DNA of 64,000 nt, taken from assembly GCA_963974215.1 (NCBI GenBank), contig CAXBBL010000003.1, positions 186,001-250,000 on the forward strand, in the 5' to 3' direction. The notes below the pieces were generated by a model. The model was not told the origin of the DNA, did not search any database, and was given only the letters and a program-made list of their open reading frames with translations. The DNA is from Croceimicrobium sp963974215. Its GTDB lineage: Bacteria > Bacteroidota > Bacteroidia > Flavobacteriales > Schleiferiaceae. Made by a program: the position numbers and the translations under genes. Positions 25,449-31,956 of this stretch are shown here, in pieces (within the stretch, counting starts at the first letter, position 1; every line of letters begins with the position of its first letter).

Positions 25449-26273
25449 TTATTTGGTTTTATCTTCCACCAAGTGAAGATCCATTTGCGGGAAGGGGATA
25501 CCAACACCCGCTGCATCGAAGGCTTTCTTAACTTTTTCGTTGAAATCACCTAAAATACCCCAGTAATCACCGGTAGCACTCCAGCCTCTTACGCGAATGT
25601 TTACGCTGCTATCGGCTAGGGCTTCTACGAAAATGGTAATGCCTTGATCGGCTAGGAAGCGTTTTTCTTCAGCGCAAAGCTGGTGAAGAATTTCTTTGGC
25701 CTTATCAATATCATCGCTATAACCAATACCAAAGGTCATGTCAATTCTACGCGTAGGGTTGAAGTTGTAGTTAACGATATTGTTATTCGATAAGCTTCCG
25801 TTCGGTACCATAATTTCTTGACCTTGAGGAGTAGTTAGGTAGGTGTAGAAAATTTGAATTTCTCTTACCGTTCCTGCAGCACCGCCGCCTTCAATAAAGT
25901 CACCTACTCTGAAAGGTTTTAAAATTAAGATTAAAACTCCTCCTGCGAAGTTCGATAAACTTCCTTGCAAGGCTAAACCTACCGCTAAACCAGCAGCACC
26001 TAATACCGCTACAAAAGAGGTCATTTCGAAACCAAGCATGGTGGCAACTGAAATTACCAGTAAAACTTTTAAGAAACTATTGATAATAGAGCTTAAGAAT
26101 GGAACCAGACTGGCATCCATATCTCTTTTTACCATTTGTTTGCGCGTTACCTTGGTGATGCGCTTAATGACAGCCAATCCAATAAAAAGGACGAGTAAGG
26201 CTAAAATTAATGATGTGCCATATTTAATGGCCATGTCCAGCGGTGTGCCGCTGATTTCTTGAATGTTATCCAT
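25449..26273 (-). CDS. Small-conductance mechanosensitive channel, MscS type (paralogue)
   Basis: A 274-residue channel, the same length as its neighbour at 24520. The pore helix matches almost residue for residue (GAAGLAVGLALQGSLSNFAG) and so does the C terminus (GIPFPQMDLHLVEDKTK). The middle beta domain differs (GDFIEGGGAAGTVREI), and so does the upper C-terminal domain, including SATGDYWGILGDFNEKVKK, which suggests different gating or partners. It has its own -7 element and terminator, so the two copies can be regulated apart. Confidence 0.92.
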   Translation of the reverse strand: MDNIQEISGTPLDMAIKYGTSLILALLVLFIGLAVIKRITKVTRKQMVKRDMDASLVPFLSSIINSFLKVLLVISVATMLGFEMTSFVAVLGAAGLAVGLALQGSLSNFAGGVLILILKPFRVGDFIEGGGAAGTVREIQIFYTYLTTPQGQEIMVPNGSLSNNNIVNYNFNPTRRIDMTFGIGYSDDIDKAKEILHQLCAEEKRFLADQGITIFVEALADSSVNIRVRGWSATGDYWGILGDFNEKVKKAFDAAGVGIPFPQMDLHLVEDKTK

Positions 26274-26304
26274 GTAAAATTTAGAATGTGGGTTTAATAG
26301 CTGG

Positions 26305-26312
26305 CAAAAGTA
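26305..26312 (-). promoter_or_regulatory. -7 element upstream of the second MscS gene
   Basis: TACTTTTG on the minus strand, about 31 bases before the ATG at 26273, giving a short leader of roughly 25 bases. Confidence 0.6.
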
Positions 26313-26313
26313 A

Positions 26314-27288
26314 TTATTTACTTCGGCTTATAACGTATTCAGTTAAAGCTACTAAGGAAGTTTTCACTTCGCCTGCGGGATAATGATCCAAAATATTCAA
26401 CGCTTTCGCTTGATAGTCGAGCATTTGTTGCTCCGCATATTCGATACCGCCGGAGTGGCGCACCATAGACATTACTTCTTCTACCTTTTTACGATCGTGG
26501 TTATAGCGCTTCACCACTTTAATCATAAACTTCTTATCGCGTTTTTCGGCATTGCGAAGCGCGTATATAAGAGGTAGAGTCATTTTTTGCTCCTTAATGT
26601 CAATGCCGGTAGGTTTCCCCGCTTTACCACTTTTTTGAAAGTCAAAGAGATCGTCTTTAATTTGAAAGGCAATTCCTAAATACTCCCCAAAGAGGCGCAT
26701 ATTTTCAATGCTTTCGGTGCTGGCTTTCACCGAGGCAGCGCCAACAGCACAGCAAGAGGCAATAAGGCTGGCAGTTTTTTTCTTAATGATATCGAAATAA
26801 ACTTCTTCGTCGATATCGAGACGGCGTGCCTTTTCAATTTGTAAAAGTTCCCCCTCACTCATCTCGCGTACAGCGGTACTAATTAACTCGAGGAGCTGAT
26901 GTTCTTTGTGCTCTACGGAAAGTAAAAGAACGCGTGAGAGCAAGTAGTCACCCACTAAAACAGCGATTTTATTTTTCCAAAGGGCATTTAAAGAGAAGAA
27001 GCCACGACGCATATTGGAGTCGTCTACCACATCGTCGTGTACCAAAGTGGCGGTATGCATTAGTTCTACTAAAGCCGCGCCACGGTAACTACTTTCGTCG
27101 ATAGTGCCATGCAGTTTAGCGCTTAAAAACACCAACATGGGGCGCAATTGCTTGCCCTTTCTTTTTACAATATAATAAGTAATGCGATCGAGGAGGGCCA
27201 CCTTGCTCGCCATGAAGTCGCGAAACTTGGGCTCGAAAGCCTTCATTTCTGAGTTGATGGGTGCCTGTATCGCTTTAAGGTTCTGCAT
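26314..27288 (-). CDS. Polyprenyl diphosphate synthase
   Basis: A 324-residue trans-prenyltransferase of the octaprenyl or solanesyl diphosphate synthase type. It shows the first Asp-rich motif in TLVHDDVVDDSNMRRG near residue 80, GKQLRPMLVFLSAKL before it (isopentenyl diphosphate site), and the second Asp-rich motif in FQIKDDLFDF near 210. It should elongate isopentenyl diphosphate to the side chain of a respiratory quinone (menaquinone in this group). The ATG at 27288 is chosen: the upstream TTG at 27297 lies inside the -7 element. Confidence 0.9.
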   Translation of the reverse strand: MQNLKAIQAPINSEMKAFEPKFRDFMASKVALLDRITYYIVKRKGKQLRPMLVFLSAKLHGTIDESSYRGAALVELMHTATLVHDDVVDDSNMRRGFFSLNALWKNKIAVLVGDYLLSRVLLLSVEHKEHQLLELISTAVREMSEGELLQIEKARRLDIDEEVYFDIIKKKTASLIASCCAVGAASVKASTESIENMRLFGEYLGIAFQIKDDLFDFQKSGKAGKPTGIDIKEQKMTLPLIYALRNAEKRDKKFMIKVVKRYNHDRKKVEEVMSMVRHSGGIEYAEQQMLDYQAKALNILDHYPAGEVKTSLVALTEYVISRSK

Positions 27289-27294
27289 GCGCTT

Positions 27295-27302
27295 CAAAGG
27301 TA
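27295..27302 (-). promoter_or_regulatory. -7 element placed for a leaderless polyprenyl synthase mRNA
   Basis: TACCTTTG on the minus strand ends six bases before the ATG at 27288. Confidence 0.6.
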
Positions 27303-27358
27303 AACTAAGTACAAGAATTGGCGTAAAATATAAGCATCAAAAATTTTGACGATTATGC

Positions 27359-28414
27359 TTAGTTAAAGATTTCCAATTCGTTTTTGTTCGCCAATTGTCC
27401 GCAGGCGGCATCAATATCTTTTCCCCGCGATTTACGAATGGTAGCTACTATGCCGGCCGCTTCCAAGGCTTTTACATAAGCAAGAACCGCTTCTTCATCG
27501 GCTTGCTGAAAAATGCCGTCGTCTATCGGGTTGTATTCTATTAAGTTAACCTTGCAGGGTACGCTTCTGCAGAAGCGCACTAAAGCGTCAATATCAATCT
27601 TTTGATCATTAATGCCGCGCCAAACTACATATTCTAAGGTGACTCTACTCTTGGTTTTCGAATACCAATATTCTAGGGCTTGTCTGAGTTCTTCAACCGG
27701 GTTTTTAAGGTTGATGGACATAATTTTATCACGCACTTCATCGCGGGCGGAGTGTAAGGAAAGCGCTAATTTAAACCGCGGTTCTTCGTCGGCCAATTTG
27801 CGAATCATCTTGGCCAGACCAACTGTAGAAACAGTAATACGTTTGGGCGACATACCTAATCCGTCGGGAGAGGTAATCTTTTCGATGGCTTCTAAAACAT
27901 TTTTGTAGTTCATTAAAGGCTCGCCCATGCCCATAAAAACGATATTGGTAAGCGGACGGCCATAGAAGTTTTCCGCTTCATTTTTGATGGCCACCACCTG
28001 GTCGTAAATTTCGTCGGGATTGAGATTGCGCATGCGTTTTAAATTCGCAGTAGCACAAAAATTACAGTCGAGGCTGCAGCCCACTTGCGAGCTAATACAG
28101 GCAGTAATGCGATTGTCGGTGGGAATTAAAACCGACTCCACCACCTTGCCATCGTAGAGGCGCACGGCGTTTTTAATGGTGCCGTCCTTACTGCGTTGCA
28201 TTTCATCTACCCGAATGTGATTGATCACAAAATTGGCTTGCAGCTTTTCACGTAATGGGAGGGAGAGATTGGTCATACTCTCGAAATCCTTAGCCCCCTT
28301 TTTCCAAAGCCATTCATATACTTGTTTGGCTCTAAAAGGAGCTTCCCCAATTTCAGTAAAATAGCTTTCTATATCCTCGCGCGTTAAGGCGCGTATGTCT
28401 CTTTTGTTTTCCAC
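27359..28414 (-). CDS. rlmN: Dual-specificity 23S rRNA/tRNA adenine-C2 methyltransferase
   Basis: A 351-residue radical-SAM enzyme that methylates C2 of A2503 in 23S rRNA and A37 of some tRNAs. The CxxxCxxC cluster motif is at Cys113, Cys117 and Cys120 (GCSLDCNFCATA). NIVFMGMGEPLMNY near 155 is the SAM-binding GEP motif, and the C-terminal Cys near 338 (DIDAACGQLA) is the methyl-carrying cysteine of the family. The start is GTG, supported by a -7 element only four bases upstream. No ATG in frame gives the full N-terminal domain. Confidence 0.95.
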   Translation of the reverse strand: MENKRDIRALTREDIESYFTEIGEAPFRAKQVYEWLWKKGAKDFESMTNLSLPLREKLQANFVINHIRVDEMQRSKDGTIKNAVRLYDGKVVESVLIPTDNRITACISSQVGCSLDCNFCATANLKRMRNLNPDEIYDQVVAIKNEAENFYGRPLTNIVFMGMGEPLMNYKNVLEAIEKITSPDGLGMSPKRITVSTVGLAKMIRKLADEEPRFKLALSLHSARDEVRDKIMSINLKNPVEELRQALEYWYSKTKSRVTLEYVVWRGINDQKIDIDALVRFCRSVPCKVNLIEYNPIDDGIFQQADEEAVLAYVKALEAAGIVATIRKSRGKDIDAACGQLANKNELEIFN

Positions 28415-28418
28415 GCAG

Positions 28419-28426
28419 CAAAGGTA
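28419..28426 (-). promoter_or_regulatory. -7 element placed for a leaderless rlmN mRNA
   Basis: TACCTTTG on the minus strand ends four bases before the GTG start at 28414. Confidence 0.58.
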
Positions 28427-28469
28427 AGGAGATAGAAGTGAGTATAGCGATTTGGGTTTTGAGATTGGT

Positions 28470-28660
28470 TCAAGGTAATGATGGAGGTTTTTTTCTTCGC
28501 AGGGAAATTAGGTTGTAATCGTTTTTCAAAGGGAGAAGATTCCGAAATAAATTCGGAATAACGGTAGGGGTGAGTTATTGCGATCTTAAAACTTACTGGG
28601 AACACGGTCATCCTGAGAGAAGAGTTTTCCGCTGGTAAACCAAGAAAATTTGATGACATA
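28470..28660. repeat. Candidate dispersed intergenic repeat with ttccgaa palindrome
   Basis: No gene is supported here, although one minus-strand frame stays open. It holds a short hairpin (ttccgaa-ATAAA-ttcggaa, near 28540-28560) followed by a block beginning ggtcatcctgag. Both look like pieces of the short repeats often found between genes in Flavobacteria. Only one copy is in this window, so the call rests on resemblance. Confidence 0.35.
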
Positions 28661-28756
28661 TAGGAAGCAAAAGCATAGAAATTTCAAAATTTTCAATCTA
28701 CCGAAATCATTATTAGTAGGTTGATCGGCCTCAATTACGAGGCTTAAAAATAAAGG

Positions 28757-28878
28757 CCTTTGCCCTAGCGAATTGGGAAGCGACCGAAGGAAGCTCGCCC
28801 ACTGAGCTTGGCAAAGGGGAATATTTTGAAGGTGAGGAATTGGAGCCTTGACTTTTTTGTTTCGTTTTGCGTCAAGGC
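28757..28878. repeat. Palindrome-rich non-coding element
   Basis: Two 8-bp inverted pairs sit in series: cctttgcc (28757-28764) with ggcaaagg (28810-28817), and gccttgac (28845-28852) with gtcaaggc (28871-28878). No coding frame is supported. It resembles a mobile palindromic element of the REP or MITE kind, but no copy is seen elsewhere in the window. Confidence 0.4.
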
Positions 28879-29026
28879 AAAATGAAAAGCAAAGAAATCT
28901 TGAGAAGATTTACTGTATCGAGAAGCAGTGTTAAGAAACGGAATTACTAAATGAATCTGTCATGGGTAAACGTTTCAGGATTTTATTAATTCATAACCAA
29001 ATGCTTAGTATCTTTCAACTGCCCCA

Positions 29027-29102
29027 AATTTCGCCAAACCGATTAGCCTTTCCAGAGTAAAATCCCGGGGCGAAATTCTTCCCCTTCTGACCTGAAGGGG
29101 AA
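29027..29102. repeat. Paired hairpins in the rlmN-queA gene-free island
   Basis: The arms aatttcgcc (29027-29035) and ggcgaaatt (29069-29077) form a 9-bp stem. It is followed at once by ttcccctt / aaggggaa (29079-29102), an 8-bp stem with an 8-base loop. The rest of 28415-29280 shows nothing else I can support. Confidence 0.45.
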
Positions 29103-29280
29103 CTCCTTAAGTTTGATTTTCAGAGCTTTGAATTTAAAGTAAATAGTGGCTTAAAACGAGTACTTGATGCAGGTTTTGGTCATCTAAGGAGCATTAAAAT
29201 GATATTCGTTTGCTCCATAGCCCTGCGTTTATCGCTGAGATTTCTCTATCTTAAACCCTTCTAATCAACACAAAATTAAC

Positions 29281-29439
29281 ATGTTCAAAAAAATTGCTGC
29301 ACTAATTTTAATCATCCTAGGCTTCTACATGATCTACCTAGGATTTTTACCTGAGAAAATTATGCGTCCTCCCCTAGTTACAGGAGTAGGTTTTCTGCTG
29401 ATAGGGGCGGTTTTTCTTAGTCCTCGCAGTGGAGCATAA
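29281..29439 (+). CDS. Small two-span membrane protein (52 residues)
   Basis: ATG-TAA frame of 52 residues: a short basic start (MFKK), a hydrophobic span (IAALILIILGFYMIYLGF), a polar turn with PEKIMRPP, and a second span (GVGFLLIGAVFL) ending in SPRSGA. This is the layout of a small inner-membrane hairpin protein. It is followed directly by a terminator, which supports it being a real transcription unit. I do not recognise the family and no function can be assigned. Confidence 0.6.
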   Translation: MFKKIAALILIILGFYMIYLGFLPEKIMRPPLVTGVGFLLIGAVFLSPRSGA

Positions 29440-29475
29440 AAAAAGGCCGAACAAAATTTTGCTCGGCCTTTATAA
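29438..29475. terminator. Shared bidirectional terminator
   Basis: The arms aaaggccga (29442-29450) and tcggccttt (29463-29471) lie between the small membrane protein gene and queA, which converge. The T run is stronger on the minus strand (queA side). Confidence 0.85.
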
Positions 29476-29491
29476 TGTAGAAATAGTCTTC

Positions 29492-30547
29492 CTAAATAAT
29501 AATCATGGCGTCGCCATAACTTAAAAAGCGATATTTTTCTTTTACGGCTTCTTTGTAAGCTTTCATCAATAAATCATAACCTGCAAAAGCGGCGGTCATC
29601 ATCATTAAAGTGCTTTGCGGTGGGTGGAAATTGGTCACCATCATGTCTGCAATTTGAAATTCAAAAGGAGGAAAGATGAATTTATTAGTCCAGCCGTTAA
29701 AAGGCTTTAAACGTCCATCAGTGCTTACTGAGCTTTCCATGGCACGCATAGAAGTAGTACCTACAGCACAAACTTTTTTGCGGTTGTTAATGGTTTTGTT
29801 AACCACTTCGGCGGTATGATCGTAAATCATATACTGCTCCGAATCCATTTTATGTTTGCTCAAGTCTTCTACTTCTACGGGGCGGAAAGTTCCTAAGCCC
29901 ACGTGTAAAGTTAATTCGGCAAAATTCACCCCTTTAATTTCCAGGCGTTTCATTAATTGCTTGCTGAAGTGTAAGCTGGCCACAGGAGCAGCAACTGCAC
30001 CTTCGTGCTTGGCAAAAATACTTTGGTAACGCTCTTCGTCTTCTGCTTCGGGCTCGCGATCGATATACTTAGGTAAAGGCGTTTGTCCGAGTTCTTTCAA
30101 TTTAGCACGGAACTCTTCATAAGAACCGTCAAAAAGAAAACGTAGGGTACGTCCGCGTGAAGTAGTATTGTCAATTACCTCGGCCACAAGACTGTCGTCT
30201 TCGCCAAAATAAAGCTTATTACCAATTCTAATTTTACGAGCGGGATCTACTAAAACATCCCACAGGCGACTTTCGGAATTTAACTCACGTAGTAAGAAAA
30301 CTTCGATGCGAGCGCCAGTTTTTTCCTTATTGCCATACATTCTGGCTGGAAAAACTTTAGTGTTGTTGAGTACAAGGGAATCTCCTTCGTTGAAATAATC
30401 CATGACATCCGAAAACATGCGGTGTTCAATGGTGCCTTCCTTGCGGTTGATTACCATTAAGCGGCTTTCGTCGCGATGGGTTGTGGGGTGCTTGGCTATT
30501 AGCTCTTGCGGCAATTTATAGCCAAAGTGAGAAAGTTTCATTTTCAT
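29492..30547 (-). CDS. queA: S-adenosylmethionine:tRNA ribosyltransferase-isomerase
   Basis: A 351-residue cytosolic enzyme that transfers the ribosyl part of SAM onto preQ1 in tRNA to make epoxyqueuosine. It has the family opening (LSHFGYKLPQELIAKHPT), the DESRLMVINRKEGTIEHR segment near 26-43, HVGLGTFRPVEVEDLSKHKM near 230, and GTTSMRAMESS near 265. Length is as usual. The start could be the ATG at 30547 or, two codons on, at 30541; the family usually starts at the second. Its own -7 element is at 30581. Confidence 0.95.
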   Translation of the reverse strand: MKMKLSHFGYKLPQELIAKHPTTHRDESRLMVINRKEGTIEHRMFSDVMDYFNEGDSLVLNNTKVFPARMYGNKEKTGARIEVFLLRELNSESRLWDVLVDPARKIRIGNKLYFGEDDSLVAEVIDNTTSRGRTLRFLFDGSYEEFRAKLKELGQTPLPKYIDREPEAEDEERYQSIFAKHEGAVAAPVASLHFSKQLMKRLEIKGVNFAELTLHVGLGTFRPVEVEDLSKHKMDSEQYMIYDHTAEVVNKTINNRKKVCAVGTTSMRAMESSVSTDGRLKPFNGWTNKFIFPPFEFQIADMMVTNFHPPQSTLMMMTAAFAGYDLLMKAYKEAVKEKYRFLSYGDAMIII

Positions 30548-30580
30548 AGCTTACGGGCTTTGAAGTTTAAATTAGGGGCG

Positions 30581-30588
30581 CAAAAGTA
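30581..30588 (-). promoter_or_regulatory. -7 element upstream of queA
   Basis: TACTTTTG on the minus strand, about 33 bases before the start codon. Confidence 0.55.
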
Positions 30589-30611
30589 GTGAAAAAAGCC
30601 TTTGCTTCTAA

Positions 30612-31307
30612 TTACCAATCTTCGCCGAAGCGTTTCTTTACCAAGCTTATGAGACGATCTTCGTAAGGTTTTTTGTTTTCCCAGTCGTAATCGGGTTTCA
30701 CCAAATTCTCAATAAAATACATCGATTCGAGATAAGTATCGAGGGTATTAAGCTGGGACAGCACACGATTAAAATCCGCTTGACTGTCGTTAAACAAATG
30801 TTTTACAAAGGCAATACGATCGTTTAAGCCCACAGTTATCGGTCCTTTGGCTAGCTTGTCGTTTATGCTATGGCTTTGTCCTGCTTCCGAATTTATGGTA
30901 CTCTGACTAGCAGTAGTTTCTACTTTAATCTCTTTTTCGGCTGCCACCTCTTGGAGAGCGGGCTTTATTTCTTCTGCTGCCGGTTTGGGAGCTTCTACTA
31001 TGTTAGGGCTGGGGTTTTTCTCGCTTTCGCTAGATGCGTTCTCTGAGCTATTAGGAGCTTTGGTAATGCTTTCGGTTTTAAGAGGCACTTTTGGTTCGGA
31101 CTTCGGTGCTAATGGTGTGGCAGTTTTCGGTGCCTGAACGGAAATAGTTTTACCTTCTTCTTCTAATTCTTCCAAATAGTTTAAAACCAGAAGGCGCTCA
31201 TAAAGCATTTGTACACGAGTAAGTTGCTCGGGCCTGGCTAAGGAATTATTATTCTCAATTATATAGTAACAAAGTTCCTTTAATTCTTTGCGAACGCTAT
31301 CTTTCAT
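30612..31307 (-). CDS. Conserved hypothetical protein with disordered centre
   Basis: A 231-residue cytosolic protein in three parts. Residues 1-55 are helical (KELKELCYYIIENNN, QMLYERLLVLNYLEEL). Residues about 56-150 are a Pro/Ala/Glu/Lys/Ser-rich disordered linker. The last ~80 residues are compact and helical (LNDRIAFVKHLFNDSQADFN, LNTLDTYLESMYFIE, YEDRLISLVKKRF). The end piece resembles a family I recall from other Flavobacteria, always of unknown function. It is divergent from tdk and upstream of queA. No enzyme motif or membrane span is seen; a scaffold or regulator is possible. Confidence 0.75.
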   Translation of the reverse strand: MKDSVRKELKELCYYIIENNNSLARPEQLTRVQMLYERLLVLNYLEELEEEGKTISVQAPKTATPLAPKSEPKVPLKTESITKAPNSSENASSESEKNPSPNIVEAPKPAAEEIKPALQEVAAEKEIKVETTASQSTINSEAGQSHSINDKLAKGPITVGLNDRIAFVKHLFNDSQADFNRVLSQLNTLDTYLESMYFIENLVKPDYDWENKKPYEDRLISLVKKRFGEDW

Positions 31308-31327
31308 TTAACCGCTTCTTTTATGCT

Positions 31328-31335
31328 TAGTTTTG
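31328..31335 (+). promoter_or_regulatory. -7 element upstream of tdk
   Basis: TAGTTTTG, 21 bases before the ATG at 31357. Confidence 0.55.
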
Positions 31336-31356
31336 TGGCGATAATAGCCATAAAAA

Positions 31357-31956
31357 ATGTTCCTCGAAAATACAGTAAATCATCAAAAACATAGCGGGTG
31401 GATTGAAGTAATCTGCGGAAGCATGTTTTCGGGTAAAACCGAAGAGCTTATTCGTCGCTTAAAAAGAGCCCAATTTGCCCAGCAAACGGTGGAGATTTTT
31501 AAGCCGATTATCGATACGCGATATAGTGAGGAAGAGGTAGTTAGCCACGATAATAATGCCTTTCGATCTACTGCGGTAGAAAGCAGTTCTAATATCTTAA
31601 TCTACGGCGACGGCATAGACGTAATTGGCATCGACGAAGCGCAGTTTTTTGACGAAGGCATCGTAGAAGTTTGCAATGAATTGGCCAATCGAGGCGCGCG
31701 GGTTATTGTGGCCGGACTAGATATGGATTTTAAAGGCAAGCCATTTGGTCCCATGCCCTACTTAATGGCCACCGCCGAATACGTTACTAAAGTACATGCG
31801 GTTTGCGTAAAAACGGGCAACTTGGCCAATCATTCGCATCGCATTGTAAGTGGCGAAAAACAGGTGTTTTTAGGAGCGAAAGATCAGTATGAACCGCTGA
31901 GTAGGGCTGCTTTTAATGAAGCCATGAAGTTGAATAAAAAAGAAATTGGAAAATAG
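31357..31956 (+). CDS. tdk: Thymidine kinase, type II
   Basis: A 199-residue enzyme that phosphorylates thymidine in the salvage pathway. The P-loop is GSMFSGKTEELIRRL near 21-35, the Asp-Glu pair is in VIGIDEAQFFDEG near 90, and the lid region follows (GLDMDFKGKPFGPM). The usual structural zinc site is reduced: the first Cys pair reads AVCVKTGN (one Cys kept) and the later pair is gone (YEPLSRAAFNEAM). This variant seems normal in Bacteroidota. The murF-alr gene starts inside its last codons. Confidence 0.93.
   Translation: MFLENTVNHQKHSGWIEVICGSMFSGKTEELIRRLKRAQFAQQTVEIFKPIIDTRYSEEEVVSHDNNAFRSTAVESSSNILIYGDGIDVIGIDEAQFFDEGIVEVCNELANRGARVIVAGLDMDFKGKPFGPMPYLMATAEYVTKVHAVCVKTGNLANHSHRIVSGEKQVFLGAKDQYEPLSRAAFNEAMKLNKKEIGK

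Noticed and set aside
28384..28659. Open minus-strand frame of 91 codons before rlmN
   Set aside because: It runs through the dispersed repeat and overlaps the rlmN promoter and start; the composition looks like translated repeat, with no conserved domain.
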